Shown: positions 43,100-51,331 of the stretch, in pieces
How the letters are laid out: every line of letters begins with the position of its first letter
Position numbering within the stretch: the first letter of the stretch is position 1
DNA from: a virus
Reading direction: 5' to 3' (one strand)
DNA length: 64,000 nt
Virus record (IMG/VR): IMGVR_UViG_3300034358_000008
Location: 248,001-312,000 of that record
Made by a program: the position numbers and the translations under genes
The notes under the pieces: generated by a model
Seen by the model: the letters and a program-made list of their open reading frames with translations, nothing else
The model's database searches: none
Told to the model about the DNA's origin: nothing

Positions 43100-45224
43100 T
43101 CATCCAAGATGGTAGCAATGGCTTAGATTCTTGCTTGTACGTAAATTGATTGAAATCAATTTTGATATCATACATTTCAAAAGCCTTCGTCAATGTTTGA
43201 TACATTATTTTGTTATCATCAAACTGACCTTCCTTTATTGCTTCCATAGCTGCTTGTTCAAATACGTCACCTTCGACAAATGGTGACGATATTCCCATTA
43301 TGAGCGAAACTTGTTCAGTAGACCATGCCAAGATATCGGCAGAGCGAGTGGAAATGTTTGGGATCTCTCCAGTGTCAAGGATACATTGATAAACGTAAGT
43401 CTGAGAGTCTTGCCCTAAACGATAGATACGGGAAATCGCCTGTTCCAGAATGTAAGCACGGAAAGGAGAGTTCAACAGGATCATCGTGTCTGCCATGGTG
43501 AGTCGTACACCAGTAGACAGCGAGGCATATGTAGCCAACAACGGGTTCAGTTTGTCATCTGTTTCGAAACGCTTAACCATAGCTGGGAGATCGTTAGACG
43601 TCTTCCCGTATACAACCAATGGCTTCATACCCAGTCGAGTAGTAAACACGTCAGCGGCGTCTACAGCCTCGATGAAGCTGGTAAACATGATGGTCTTCTT
43701 CTGAGTAGACTCAACAATGCCAACCCAGTCGATATGTGGGATCATAGCCACGTTTGCTTCGATACGCATACCACCTACGATCCGGCCCAATACTTCACCT
43801 TGGATCTTAAGGTTAACGTATTTGATTACAGACTTAACGTCACGGAATCGTGGGATCATCTCACGGGGTAAGAGTTTCTCAAAGACATGCTTCTCAAATG
43901 AGTTAGCCGCCTTCATCTCATCACCCAAGAACCTAGGGTCTGGTGTACGAGAAATCAAGTGTACCTTATACAGATACTCATCGAACTCTACCAGTTCTTG
44001 TTTCTTGATGATCTTAGATCGGGCAAGCTTAACGCATTGATCCCAGAACTTAAGATCATCAGGGCGGCGGTCTTTATAGTAGGTTGCTCGTTCTTTGATG
44101 AAAGCTTCCATGACCTTACGAATAGCAGGTAGGGTAAACCGCTCACCATCTGGAATACGGATTGGGTAACTACGCATGATCGGTGGTAACAGCTCAGCGT
44201 CAATCTCACCCTTCTCTACTTTATACGACACCAAACCCAATCGGTGACGAATAATGTCCAACCCTTTCGAAGCTTCCTTACCGTACATCTTCTTGAAGGC
44301 AAGTTCTACACGTGGAGTGAACAGTGGATCTACTACGCGGAGCAGAGTAATGATCTCAGCACCCAGTGCTTTAACTGGTGTACCGGAGCCTTGGATGTTA
44401 TCACGTGAACCAAACTTCTTAACCAGTTCTTGATACAGCATACTACGTGCGGAAGTAGGATCGTTCATGTTGTGCGATTCATCTAGAATCGTAACGATCT
44501 TCTTACCAGCGAAAGACTTAGGGTTCTCAAAGATCTCGTTGAGTTTATGCATTGCGTCGTAGTGACACAGTACCCAACGTTGCCCAGTGTATTCCATCGG
44601 TGTGCCGGAATGCCAGATCGTCTGAGGTGTCTTAAACATCTCATTAATCGATTCGAGCCATACTGACTCTAGAACGATTTTAGGACAGAAGACTATGACG
44701 AGGTCAGCGTTCAACATTTCGGCTAGTGCAGAGGCCATGTAGGTCTTCCCAGAACCTGCTGCGGCTGCCATCAAGTCACCCAGTAAGTTATACTGGTCCA
44801 GACGGTAGCTATAGTTCTCGAAGTACTCCATTTGATACGGCTTAGCTGTATAAGTGAGGTTACTCAGCTTACGGAAGTCTAGTCGTCCAGGGACAGTGGC
44901 TTTATCTACCGGTTTGGTATTAGCTAGATACGTATTCGTCATCATCGCTTCAATGATACCATTGATAGCTTTAATGCTAGTCCAACGGTTTCGATAGAAC
45001 TTGATGTTCTCCAGAATGTACATGATCTCTGGAGCCCAGAACTTATCAAAGCTAAAGGAACCACTACTTACGGTGTTGAAGATGTTTTGGGAAATGCGAG
45101 TTGTCTTCCAGAACTTATCCATGTCTCGGATAATGTCCTTAGCTCTGATACCAGAGACGACGATCTCAGCATTAGTCTCCTTTACGGTTACATTACCGAA
45201 TAAGGATCTGAATGAGTCGATCAT
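43095..45224 (-). CDS. SF2 (SNF2/DEAH-like) helicase
   Basis: 709 residues. Walker A AAAGSGKT at about 154-161; motif II DESH at 248-251; motif III GSGTP at about 281-285; and a C-terminal motif VI-like QAISRIYRLGQ, which is SNF2-like. The N-terminal about 120 residues are a separate helical domain. Likely an ATP-driven DNA translocase or helicase; large phages use such proteins in replication, recombination or packaging-related steps. Single-gene leftward unit. The start has GGGAACATCTA upstream. Confidence 0.85.
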   Translation of the reverse strand: MIDSFRSLFGNVTVKETNAEIVVSGIRAKDIIRDMDKFWKTTRISQNIFNTVSSGSFSFDKFWAPEIMYILENIKFYRNRWTSIKAINGIIEAMMTNTYLANTKPVDKATVPGRLDFRKLSNLTYTAKPYQMEYFENYSYRLDQYNLLGDLMAAAAGSGKTYMASALAEMLNADLVIVFCPKIVLESVWLESINEMFKTPQTIWHSGTPMEYTGQRWVLCHYDAMHKLNEIFENPKSFAGKKIVTILDESHNMNDPTSARSMLYQELVKKFGSRDNIQGSGTPVKALGAEIITLLRVVDPLFTPRVELAFKKMYGKEASKGLDIIRHRLGLVSYKVEKGEIDAELLPPIMRSYPIRIPDGERFTLPAIRKVMEAFIKERATYYKDRRPDDLKFWDQCVKLARSKIIKKQELVEFDEYLYKVHLISRTPDPRFLGDEMKAANSFEKHVFEKLLPREMIPRFRDVKSVIKYVNLKIQGEVLGRIVGGMRIEANVAMIPHIDWVGIVESTQKKTIMFTSFIEAVDAADVFTTRLGMKPLVVYGKTSNDLPAMVKRFETDDKLNPLLATYASLSTGVRLTMADTMILLNSPFRAYILEQAISRIYRLGQDSQTYVYQCILDTGEIPNISTRSADILAWSTEQVSLIMGISSPFVEGDVFEQAAMEAIKEGQFDDNKIMYQTLTKAFEMYDIKIDFNQFTYKQESKPLLPSWMR

Positions 45225-45376
45225 TAGATGTTCCCTTGGGTTGGTATGATTAAAGATTCATAAAATGAGTAGACAAGTACTTGGTTGAGGTATGTAATGG
45301 AGAGGGGAGATTTGAATTCAAAAGTATATAAAAGCTATTACGGAGTAATAAGCATTATTGAAAGCTCTTATAGACC

Positions 45377-45384
45377 TATATTAC
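45377..45384 (+). promoter_or_regulatory. Phage promoter-like TATATTAC motif
   Basis: Exact TATATTAC, 35 nt before the ATG at 45420, in the 195-nt gap after the helicase start. Nothing else coding was seen in that gap. Same octamer as at 3215 and as the reported phiKZ early promoter core. Confidence 0.65.
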
Positions 45385-45419
45385 TCTTGTGAATCTACTA
45401 CCATTAAAGGAATTTAAAG

Positions 45420-45656
45420 ATGTCTATGAAAACAGATAAGTCGAAATACGAAGCTGAATGGAAAATGCGTGGCTGGGGACCTAAGTTCACTTGCCCTAGT
45501 CATTACGCCAAAGTCTATTTCGATACTCCAGAGGAAATGGAGGATTGGGTTAAGCATAACAACGAGCTACCTACTAATCACAGGTGGGCTAAGTATTTTG
45601 AAGTTAGGGATCTTGAGACGGATAGGATTGTCCATCGTAATCATTACCCTTACTAA
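45420..45656 (+). CDS. Small hypothetical protein (likely early)
   Basis: 78 residues with AAAGGAATTTAAAG before the ATG. Trp/Tyr-rich, charged, with no recognised motif. It forms a single-gene unit between a TATATTAC element and a strong terminator, which suggests early expression. Phage early microproteins often bind host targets, but no target can be named. Confidence 0.65.
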   Translation: MSMKTDKSKYEAEWKMRGWGPKFTCPSHYAKVYFDTPEEMEDWVKHNNELPTNHRWAKYFEVRDLETDRIVHRNHYPY

Positions 45657-45661
45657 TAATA

Positions 45662-45701
45662 GCCCTACCTCACGGTAGGGCGCTATACCTTTTCTTTTTT
45701 G
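45662..45701 (+). terminator. Rho-independent terminator
   Basis: GCCCTACC-TCAC-GGTAGGGC (8-bp stem), then a T-rich tract (ACCTTTTCTTTTTTG). Confidence 0.85.
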
Positions 45702-45725
45702 TTTAAAAGAATACTTCAGCATACA

Positions 45726-45734
45726 TGGTATAGT
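45726..45734 (+). promoter_or_regulatory. Possible extended -10 promoter for the ncRNA
   Basis: TGGTATAGT matches a TGnTATAnT extended -10 element and lies immediately upstream of the structured RNA. No convincing -35 element was seen. Whether host or phage polymerase would use it is unknown. Confidence 0.35.
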
Positions 45735-45911
45735 CAAGAAGCAGTCCGTGCAATTACGCACTGCGTTCAAGGGGGTGATCCAGCCATAGGTGACCTGGTA
45801 CGTTAAGAATACTAGCGGGAGCTAGCATCAGTACCTAACTACGTGCTTCTTCGACTTTCATTAGGCTTATCTAATCTAATGGGTATCTAGCCTTCCCTTA
45901 GCGGGAAGGCT
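45733..45911 (+). ncRNA. Structured non-coding RNA candidate with its own terminator
   Basis: About 180 nt without a credible ORF. A long closing helix GTCAAGAAGCA (45733-45743) / TGCTTCTT(C)GAC (45844-45855) encloses several hairpins: GTGC/GCAC (45748-45761), CCAG/CTGG (45780-45798), and CTAGC-GGGA-GCTAG (45812-45825), the last within a GTTA/TAAC helix. After the closing helix come CATTAG/CTAATG (45859-45881) and a terminator GCCTTCCC/GGGAAGGC (45890-45910). The layout, a multibranch RNA plus terminator after another gene's terminator, suggests an independent small RNA. It does not look like a tRNA, tmRNA or a riboswitch class I recognise. Confidence 0.55.
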
Positions 45912-45915
45912 TTAT
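45889..45915 (+). terminator. Rho-independent terminator of the ncRNA
   Basis: AGCCTTCCC-TTAGC-GGGAAGGCT followed by TTATG. Confidence 0.8.
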
Positions 45916-45942
45916 GCCGTCACTAACAATTGAGGATTGTTT

Positions 45943-46122
45943 ATGAAGGTCGATTATAACAACGTGGATGGTCGAGAATGTGCTGTGAAACCTAATTACA
46001 AGTTTTTTGTCGAAGAAGCTCTCAAGCGTGTAGGCGAAGGGTTTCGAGCAGCTACTGAGAGAGACCCATGTACCGCTAGAGATAACGGTGAACCTAACGT
46101 TAATGAGAGAAGATACAGATGA
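45943..46122 (+). CDS. Small charged hypothetical protein
   Basis: 59 residues from the ATG at 45943 (TGAGGATTGTTT upstream). Charged, Arg/Glu/Asn-rich C terminus, probably partly disordered. First of a series of small polar proteins. ATGA overlap with the next gene. Confidence 0.6.
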   Translation: MKVDYNNVDGRECAVKPNYKFFVEEALKRVGEGFRAATERDPCTARDNGEPNVNERRYR

Positions 46123-46361
46123 GTAGAAATGCAGACAAGACTTCAGCAGCGGGGTCGATAGCAGAATCTAGAGATAAGAAGACTGACTATCGAATGTTTC
46201 AACAACGGGGTAAGAGTGATCAGACCTGGAGTTCCACTGAGGGTGCGCGGATTGAAAATGAACAAGATATGGATAACATCCATGACAGTAAGACTGATCT
46301 ATACAGACTGAGTTGGAAGACCGACGTACAACGTGGTTTGATTGACGATAAGTGGTGGTGA
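46119..46361 (+). CDS. Small charged hypothetical protein
   Basis: 80 residues, ATGA-coupled to the previous gene. Rich in Asp, Lys, Ser, Gln and Trp, with few hydrophobic residues. Likely disordered. Function unknown. Confidence 0.6.
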   Translation: MSRNADKTSAAGSIAESRDKKTDYRMFQQRGKSDQTWSSTEGARIENEQDMDNIHDSKTDLYRLSWKTDVQRGLIDDKWW

Positions 46362-46362
46362 T

Positions 46363-46599
46363 ATGAGTAGATACGACCAAGACAAGGGAACAATTGTAGA
46401 GTTAGTGGGTTATCCCGGTCGCGGAGAACTTAAACCATCCTTCACCCCTGATCGATTCCACAACACAGATGCTGAATCCGTTGCACATTCAATGGATCGA
46501 ATCATCGAGCGTGCAGATGAGGACGATCGACTCGAGATGACGGAACGACAACAGACATGGGCCTTCTATAGTCGCCAGCCATTTGATACTAGTCAATAG
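46363..46599 (+). CDS. Small charged hypothetical protein
   Basis: 78 residues from the ATG at 46363, just after the previous stop, with GGTGAT upstream. Polar, Asp/Arg/Glu-rich. Its end is followed directly by a promoter-like repeat. Function unknown. Confidence 0.6.
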   Translation: MSRYDQDKGTIVELVGYPGRGELKPSFTPDRFHNTDAESVAHSMDRIIERADEDDRLEMTERQQTWAFYSRQPFDTSQ

Positions 46600-46623
46600 A
46601 AAAATCTTCAGATTTATATCATA
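46594..46623 (+). promoter_or_regulatory. Phage promoter-like element, copy B of an exact 30-nt repeat
   Basis: Identical over 30 nt to 29130-29159, including TATATCAT (46615-46622), and 34 nt before the ATG at 46657, the same spacing as at the other copy. Confidence 0.65.
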
Positions 46624-46656
46624 CACGGGCAATACTTACCCCAAGAGGATTAAATC

Positions 46657-46854
46657 ATGTCCCGTAAACAAGTGCATTTGATCGTTAATGCCGAACACGC
46701 TCTTCTCCGTACTCCATCGTTAGATAACCGTATCTGGTTTTCAGCACAACGTTTGGTTAATCGTTGTCGTCGTGGTTTGGTAAAACAGATTAGCGTTACT
46801 GATCGTGAACCGAGTATGAAGTTTGATGCTCCGCTCATTGGACGTGTGTTCTAA
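46657..46854 (+). CDS. Small basic hypothetical protein
   Basis: 65 residues, first gene after the 30-nt promoter-like repeat, with AAGAGGATTAAATC before the ATG. Basic (RLVNRCRRGLVKQ) with His; possible nucleic-acid binding. TAATG overlap with the next gene. Confidence 0.6.
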   Translation: MSRKQVHLIVNAEHALLRTPSLDNRIWFSAQRLVNRCRRGLVKQISVTDREPSMKFDAPLIGRVF

Positions 46855-47234
46855 TGGACATGACTACAACCCAACGTGGGTTTGGTCTCCATGAGTTTGA
46901 GGACCGGTACGGTTCGAAGTGTTCGCTACAAGAGTCATCGGCCAGTGGTGATGAAGACACTGGTGCATTCATTTGGTTCGGTGTTGATAAACCTGAAGTA
47001 AAAGTATTCCGTCCAAATGAATCAGGTTGGCAGAATGTACCGTTGCCAGAAGATGTGATGATCACTGGTCGCATGCATCTGTCACAGGTAGAAGTAACTC
47101 GGTTGCTGCCTTCCCTCCAATACTTCGCGCATAGTGGTTATCTCCCTAATACGGAAGAACATGCTAAGTTCGTTGAGCACATTAAACCGGCTAACGATCT
47201 CGTTGCCTCCTATTTTGAAGAAGTGAGTAGCTAA
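46854..47234 (+). CDS. Conserved phage protein of unknown function
   Basis: 126 residues. The pattern GFGLHEFEDRYGSKCSLQESS ... IWFGVD ... RMHLSQVEVTRLLPSLQYF resembles a small protein seen widely in dsDNA phages (EFTDRYG-x-xCS-x-Q-x-SS, then a Trp-containing strand, then a helix with LLP-x-L). No biochemical role is known to me. TAATG-coupled to the gene before; the next begins 2 nt later. Confidence 0.7.
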   Translation: MDMTTTQRGFGLHEFEDRYGSKCSLQESSASGDEDTGAFIWFGVDKPEVKVFRPNESGWQNVPLPEDVMITGRMHLSQVEVTRLLPSLQYFAHSGYLPNTEEHAKFVEHIKPANDLVASYFEEVSS

Positions 47235-47235
47235 T

Positions 47236-47601
47236 ATGCTGCGTAAGATCGACCCAAAGACCAAACTCGGACGTCGCCTGTTGACTATCGGCACGTACTA
47301 CCAGAATGAATCCAGTAGCAAATCGGGTCGGGTTAGTAAGTTGATCCGTTCTGATAACACCTTCTTCAAGATCGGTGTTACAGCGAATGGTACTTTCAGC
47401 CTGAACTATAGCGGCTTACTCAATGACAAACATACTGTCATCGAATTGCTGTACGGTAACTTAACGGTAGAACAGTACATCGGGGATGTGCTGCGTTATG
47501 TCACTGACGCTGATGCAATCAAGTTGTTGGACCGGTTGTTGAAAGCTGAGTTCAAACATGTACCGTCCAAAGTCACGCGTGCTGACACTATTCACATCTA
47601 A
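47236..47601 (+). CDS. Hypothetical protein
   Basis: 121 residues. Basic N-terminal part, then a beta-hairpin (FFKIGVTANGTFSLNYSGLL) and C-terminal helices. No family recognised. Ends 10 nt before the MGCD protein. Confidence 0.65.
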   Translation: MLRKIDPKTKLGRRLLTIGTYYQNESSSKSGRVSKLIRSDNTFFKIGVTANGTFSLNYSGLLNDKHTVIELLYGNLTVEQYIGDVLRYVTDADAIKLLDRLLKAEFKHVPSKVTRADTIHI

Positions 47602-47611
47602 GGGGTTTACA

Positions 47612-48511
47612 ATGGGCTGCGACGTTCATCCGTCTTTTCAACGTAAGACAATCGATGTAGAAACCGGCAAAGAAAGCTGGGAATATATCCTGGATCACAA
47701 ATACGAAGGCAACCGTCACTACTTCCTATTTGGATGGTTGGCTAACGTTCGTAATGGCCTTGGCTTTGCTGGTTGCGATACTGGTGATGCTATCCGACCT
47801 TTGGCTGCTCCTCGTGGACTACCTGAAGATCTGGTAAAGCTTACTTCACCAGAACACGAGTATGAATACGAAGATCCGGCTTGGCGTCAGTTCTACCACA
47901 ATGGTGGTGGTGATTTCGGTGATCACTCGCAAAGCTGGTTGACTAGTACTGAGATCATTGAAGGTGCTAAGAACTTCAACGCTGTGCACCGTCGTGGCGT
48001 AATCAGCATGTCCGAATATCTCGCTTGGGATAAGAAGACTGCACTCGAATCGTGGTCCGGCGGTATCTGGGGTAAAGGACATTCCACGGTTGATCAAGCC
48101 GATGTTACCCCGGAACAAATCAGATCGCAAGCTTACGCTAGTGAACTCAGTCGACTGATCGAGGCTGAACAGGCCAAGAACCGTTGGGTTGTTAAGACTG
48201 TCAAAGCTCTGGTCTTTGAGGATGACAAATATAATAACATCGGTTGGCTGTTCCAGTCGCGCCCATCGTTCCACGAGCCGAAGGTTGAGAAGCTTGTCCG
48301 CAAACGTGTTCTGGTACGTAAGACAGCTAAGCAGAAGCATCTGGCTAAGTTGAATCGCTACGCTCGTCGTATCGGTACTATCAGTGTTCGCGTGCAGTGG
48401 ACGCTTGACAATGAGGCTATCTACAAAGAGTTCGCTTATTTCATCGATGAAGTGAAACGACTGCATGAACTGTACGGTGAAGTCCGTATGGTGTTCGGTT
48501 TCGATTCTTAA
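47612..48511 (+). CDS. MGCD(I/V)H-family phage protein
   Basis: 299 residues from the ATG at 47612 (AAGGGGTTTACA upstream). It begins MGCDVH and has the downstream YFLFGWLANVRNGLGFAGCDTGD and RGLPEDL and GDHSQSWLT blocks typical of a widespread phage and prophage family of unknown function. His, Asp and Cys residues in these blocks could bind metal. The C-terminal about 120 residues are basic and helical and may be specific to this phage. Confidence 0.75.
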   Translation: MGCDVHPSFQRKTIDVETGKESWEYILDHKYEGNRHYFLFGWLANVRNGLGFAGCDTGDAIRPLAAPRGLPEDLVKLTSPEHEYEYEDPAWRQFYHNGGGDFGDHSQSWLTSTEIIEGAKNFNAVHRRGVISMSEYLAWDKKTALESWSGGIWGKGHSTVDQADVTPEQIRSQAYASELSRLIEAEQAKNRWVVKTVKALVFEDDKYNNIGWLFQSRPSFHEPKVEKLVRKRVLVRKTAKQKHLAKLNRYARRIGTISVRVQWTLDNEAIYKEFAYFIDEVKRLHELYGEVRMVFGFDS

Positions 48512-48520
48512 GAGGTTAGC

Positions 48521-49102
48521 ATGCACACACTGGAACAATATTTCGGTATCATCAGTTTTGACGGTGGTGTCAAATACATCAATAAAAAGGACATCTTGAC
48601 GACTGATGCTTCGGAGGCTAAGCAGTTCTCCTCTATGGCAGAAGCTAAAACCTTCATGGTTGAATGGTTTAACCGTAAATCGGTCTTCCGCGATGAACAA
48701 GACACCTACTCGGTAGTCCCACTAGTTGGCCATGAAGTCAAACCGCATCCAGAGTTGCCATCATTACCACCACCTGACTTTTATGAGGTAGGTACACCGA
48801 CAACCGCTGAGTACATCATCAGCGTTTTATCGAATGACAACTTTGCAGCTAGCTTTATACCGGTAGACAACATTAATGGTTCAAGTCAGATGCAAGCGGG
48901 TGTTAGTACTGACCCGCATGACGATCGTGCTGTAGCTCGTTCGGCTAAGTTCAGTTTCCCTGGCTGGATGGAGCAGGACGAAATTGTTAAGTTGCGTGAA
49001 TCAGCTACACGTCATGGTCAGTGGAAGAACCTACGGATCGTCAATCGCGGTAATGGGTTTGCCAAGTGGTTCATTGTAATCCTTAGTCAGGATCTTCGTT
49101 AA
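48521..49102 (+). CDS. Hypothetical protein
   Basis: 193 residues, AAGAGGTTAGC before the ATG. An N-terminal alpha/beta domain (about 1-65), a Pro-rich linker (PHPELPSLPPPDF) and a C-terminal domain with an Arg/Trp-rich end. Function unknown. Overlaps the next start. Confidence 0.65.
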   Translation: MHTLEQYFGIISFDGGVKYINKKDILTTDASEAKQFSSMAEAKTFMVEWFNRKSVFRDEQDTYSVVPLVGHEVKPHPELPSLPPPDFYEVGTPTTAEYIISVLSNDNFAASFIPVDNINGSSQMQAGVSTDPHDDRAVARSAKFSFPGWMEQDEIVKLRESATRHGQWKNLRIVNRGNGFAKWFIVILSQDLR

Positions 49103-49335
49103 TGCGTAAGGGTGAACCTTTCAACCATGAACGTAAGAATCTAACTAGACCTGATCGCGATATAACTGTACCGCATAAACAGGCCATGGGTATGCGAACC
49201 GGAGAACGGACTTTAGGCAATTCGGTACGAAAAGGAATCTATGTTCCAGATCGATTCCGCGATACCGAGAGTGAGCCTAACGACGATACAGTGATTGATC
49301 GACCAGATCCAGCTTGTGACGATTTCGCAATGTGA
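49102..49335 (+). CDS. Small charged hypothetical protein
   Basis: 77 residues; Arg/Asp/Pro-rich and probably disordered. Part of the series of small polar proteins in this region. TAATG overlap upstream. Confidence 0.6.
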   Translation: MRKGEPFNHERKNLTRPDRDITVPHKQAMGMRTGERTLGNSVRKGIYVPDRFRDTESEPNDDTVIDRPDPACDDFAM

Positions 49336-49343
49336 GGTGTTAG

Positions 49344-49595
49344 GTGCGCGGAGATGTTTTGCATGACCCCAGTGACGATTACTCTTGGTGTGAGGAAGCG
49401 GTTCACGATGCACGGTACGGCTCCCATAAACCAGAACCGGAATGGGAAAGTTATCCAGACTATCTTCGCGGCCTTACCGATTGTAGTTGGGTATTCCGAC
49501 GTGACAATGAGAATGATGATGAAGATCGTTTTGATCTAGATAAAGACTGTTTAGATCCACGATTAGAAAAGAGAGATGACGAATGCGTTTTTTGA
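49344..49595 (+). CDS. Small acidic hypothetical protein (GTG start)
   Basis: 83 residues from a GTG with GAGGTGTTAG upstream. Very acidic C-terminal half (Asp/Glu/Arg), several Trp and Tyr. Overlaps the next gene by 13 nt. Function unknown. Confidence 0.6.
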   Translation: MRGDVLHDPSDDYSWCEEAVHDARYGSHKPEPEWESYPDYLRGLTDCSWVFRRDNENDDEDRFDLDKDCLDPRLEKRDDECVF

Positions 49596-49873
49596 AATCT
49601 GAATTCGGGCAACGTAGTAAAGAAGCTGCTTCCGGTTGTCGTGAAGATGACGTCATGTACCCAGAACAGCTTTGTGATCACGACATTCTAATCTGGCGCC
49701 GAGACGAGCATTCCTATTTTAACTATCGACGCGATGGCGATAAACACAGTTGGGCTGGCGAGGGCATAGACTTAGTTCGTGATAATGATGCACCTGGACT
49801 GTCTCGCGATATCCATACCAAATCCAAAGACATGTTCAACTTATCATCCATGATTCTTCGTACTAGCCTCTAG
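49583..49873 (+). CDS. Small charged hypothetical protein
   Basis: 96 residues, starting inside the previous gene. Charged, with Arg/Asp and several His and Tyr. No motif. Confidence 0.6.
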   Translation: MRFLKSEFGQRSKEAASGCREDDVMYPEQLCDHDILIWRRDEHSYFNYRRDGDKHSWAGEGIDLVRDNDAPGLSRDIHTKSKDMFNLSSMILRTSL

Positions 49874-49881
49874 GAGGTTTA

Positions 49882-50121
49882 ATGCGCCGTGATGAACCGG
49901 GTAACTGGGGTAGGAAAGTTCCCGTGCATGGTGATAACAGTAACCCTACACGTGCCGCCGTAGCTATGTTCAGTAGTAGTCGGAATGGTAATGGTGAAGG
50001 TTATCGTGCGAAACAACTAGACCTTAGCAACACAAAATTTGGTCGTAAGGGTCACCCAGATATCCGTACCCGTGAATTAGTGCATATTGACGATGCAATA
50101 TGCGAACGTTTGATTTACTGA
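49882..50121 (+). CDS. Small polar hypothetical protein
   Basis: 79 residues with a strong AGGAGGTTTA ribosome-binding site. Gly/Asn/Arg/Ser-rich N-terminal two thirds, probably disordered. Precedes the AAA+ ATPase gene. Confidence 0.6.
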   Translation: MRRDEPGNWGRKVPVHGDNSNPTRAAVAMFSSSRNGNGEGYRAKQLDLSNTKFGRKGHPDIRTRELVHIDDAICERLIY

Positions 50122-50147
50122 ATCCAATTTAAACAAAGGAAAACGCA

Positions 50148-51281
50148 ATGAACTTTATCGAAAAGCAAGAAGCCGCTAACAAAGCTGAGTTTGATGGTAT
50201 CACTCCAGAACTGCGTACCCGTCTGGAAGAATTCAACTCCAAACTGGAATTGCTTCGTGGTGATAACATCTACGACGTAGTGCGCTTGTACTTCTCCACC
50301 CAAGGTCAACATTCGGAACAACATGAACTGTTGGTTGACATTCCTCATGGCGGCACTAAAGAAGAATCGGCTAACGAAGTTACTCGTGTTGTAAGTGAAG
50401 ACATTCTGGCTAAAGTGGGTCTGCGTATGATCCGTTGTGTAATGGGCCGAGTGATCGTTTCCGATACCCACATCATCGGTGCTTTCGTTAACCCGTCGGT
50501 TACTGCTACCAAGTCGACTTACGATGTACTTGGTCTGCCAGTGTTCTGCGAATGGTTCAAAGCTGAGTTCGCTAAACACCTGCAAGCTAACCCTACACGC
50601 TACCTGACCCGTATCCGTGTGGATGGTCAAGGTAACCTGTGTACCGTTATGGAAACCATTCAAGGTGTCCGTGACGTTAAAGATATTACTAAGTTCTATC
50701 CGTACTTCGATTTCACTCCAACCAAGTTCTACGAGGAGTTCTCCAAATCGAACTCTAACGTATCCCTGATCTACGGTGTACCGGGTACTGGTAAATCGAA
50801 CTGGATGATGGAAGTTATCAACGCACGTGGTTGGGATGATAAGATCTATCTGGCTGACCGTATGGACGTATTGGGCCACCCTGGCTTCCCAGACTTCATT
50901 CGTGAACTGCCAGCTGGTTCGATCGTACTGACTGAAGATGCTGACATTCTGGTTAAGAAGCGTACCGAAGGTAACGTTTCGATGTCGGCACTGCTCAACG
51001 CTACTGCTGGTATTGTATCTCGTGACGTGAAGATTATCATCTGCACTAACTTGCCATCTACCCGTGATATCGATGAAGCTCTGATGCGTCCAGGCCGTTG
51101 CTTCCGTGTATTGAAGTTCCTGAACCTGACTGGCGAACAAGCTAACGATATCCGTGCCATGATGGAAATCGATGCTTTCGACTTCAAAGAAGGTCGTACT
51201 GACATCACTCTCGCTGAGGCTATCAACGCTCACGAGATCAGTGAAGGTCACGCCAAACAAGGTATGGGCTTCGGCGGTTAA
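50148..51281 (+). CDS. AAA+ ATPase
   Basis: 377 residues with AAAGGAAAACGCA before the ATG. N-terminal about 200 residues form an unassigned alpha/beta domain. The AAA+ core follows: Walker A YGVPGTGKS (209-217), Walker B-like SIVLTEDAD (258-266), sensor-1 Asn301 (IICTN), and RPGR at about 314-317 as in BCS1/FtsH-type ATPases. A Gly-rich C terminus ends the protein. Likely an oligomeric remodelling ATPase; its substrate is unknown. Strong codon bias suggests good expression. A terminator follows directly. Confidence 0.85.
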   Translation: MNFIEKQEAANKAEFDGITPELRTRLEEFNSKLELLRGDNIYDVVRLYFSTQGQHSEQHELLVDIPHGGTKEESANEVTRVVSEDILAKVGLRMIRCVMGRVIVSDTHIIGAFVNPSVTATKSTYDVLGLPVFCEWFKAEFAKHLQANPTRYLTRIRVDGQGNLCTVMETIQGVRDVKDITKFYPYFDFTPTKFYEEFSKSNSNVSLIYGVPGTGKSNWMMEVINARGWDDKIYLADRMDVLGHPGFPDFIRELPAGSIVLTEDADILVKKRTEGNVSMSALLNATAGIVSRDVKIIICTNLPSTRDIDEALMRPGRCFRVLKFLNLTGEQANDIRAMMEIDAFDFKEGRTDITLAEAINAHEISEGHAKQGMGFGG

Positions 51282-51287
51282 TTGACT

Positions 51288-51318
51288 GGGGAGCTTCGGC
51301 TCCCCTTTCATCTTTTCT
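51288..51318 (+). terminator. Rho-independent terminator
   Basis: GGGGAGC-TTCG-GCTCCCC (7-bp stem) followed by TTTCATCTTTTCTTTTT. Confidence 0.85.
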
Positions 51319-51331
51319 TTTTGGAGTAGTT

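Noticed and set aside
45748-45825. Idea that the structured segment is a tRNA or tmRNA fragment
   Set aside because: No CCA-type acceptor stem, no 7-nt T loop and no tag-peptide frame; the helices do not have tRNA spacing.
50115-51311. 398-codon minus-strand frame opposite the AAA+ ATPase
   Set aside because: Antisense shadow of a strongly codon-biased gene; it would run through the terminator and has no recognisable motif.
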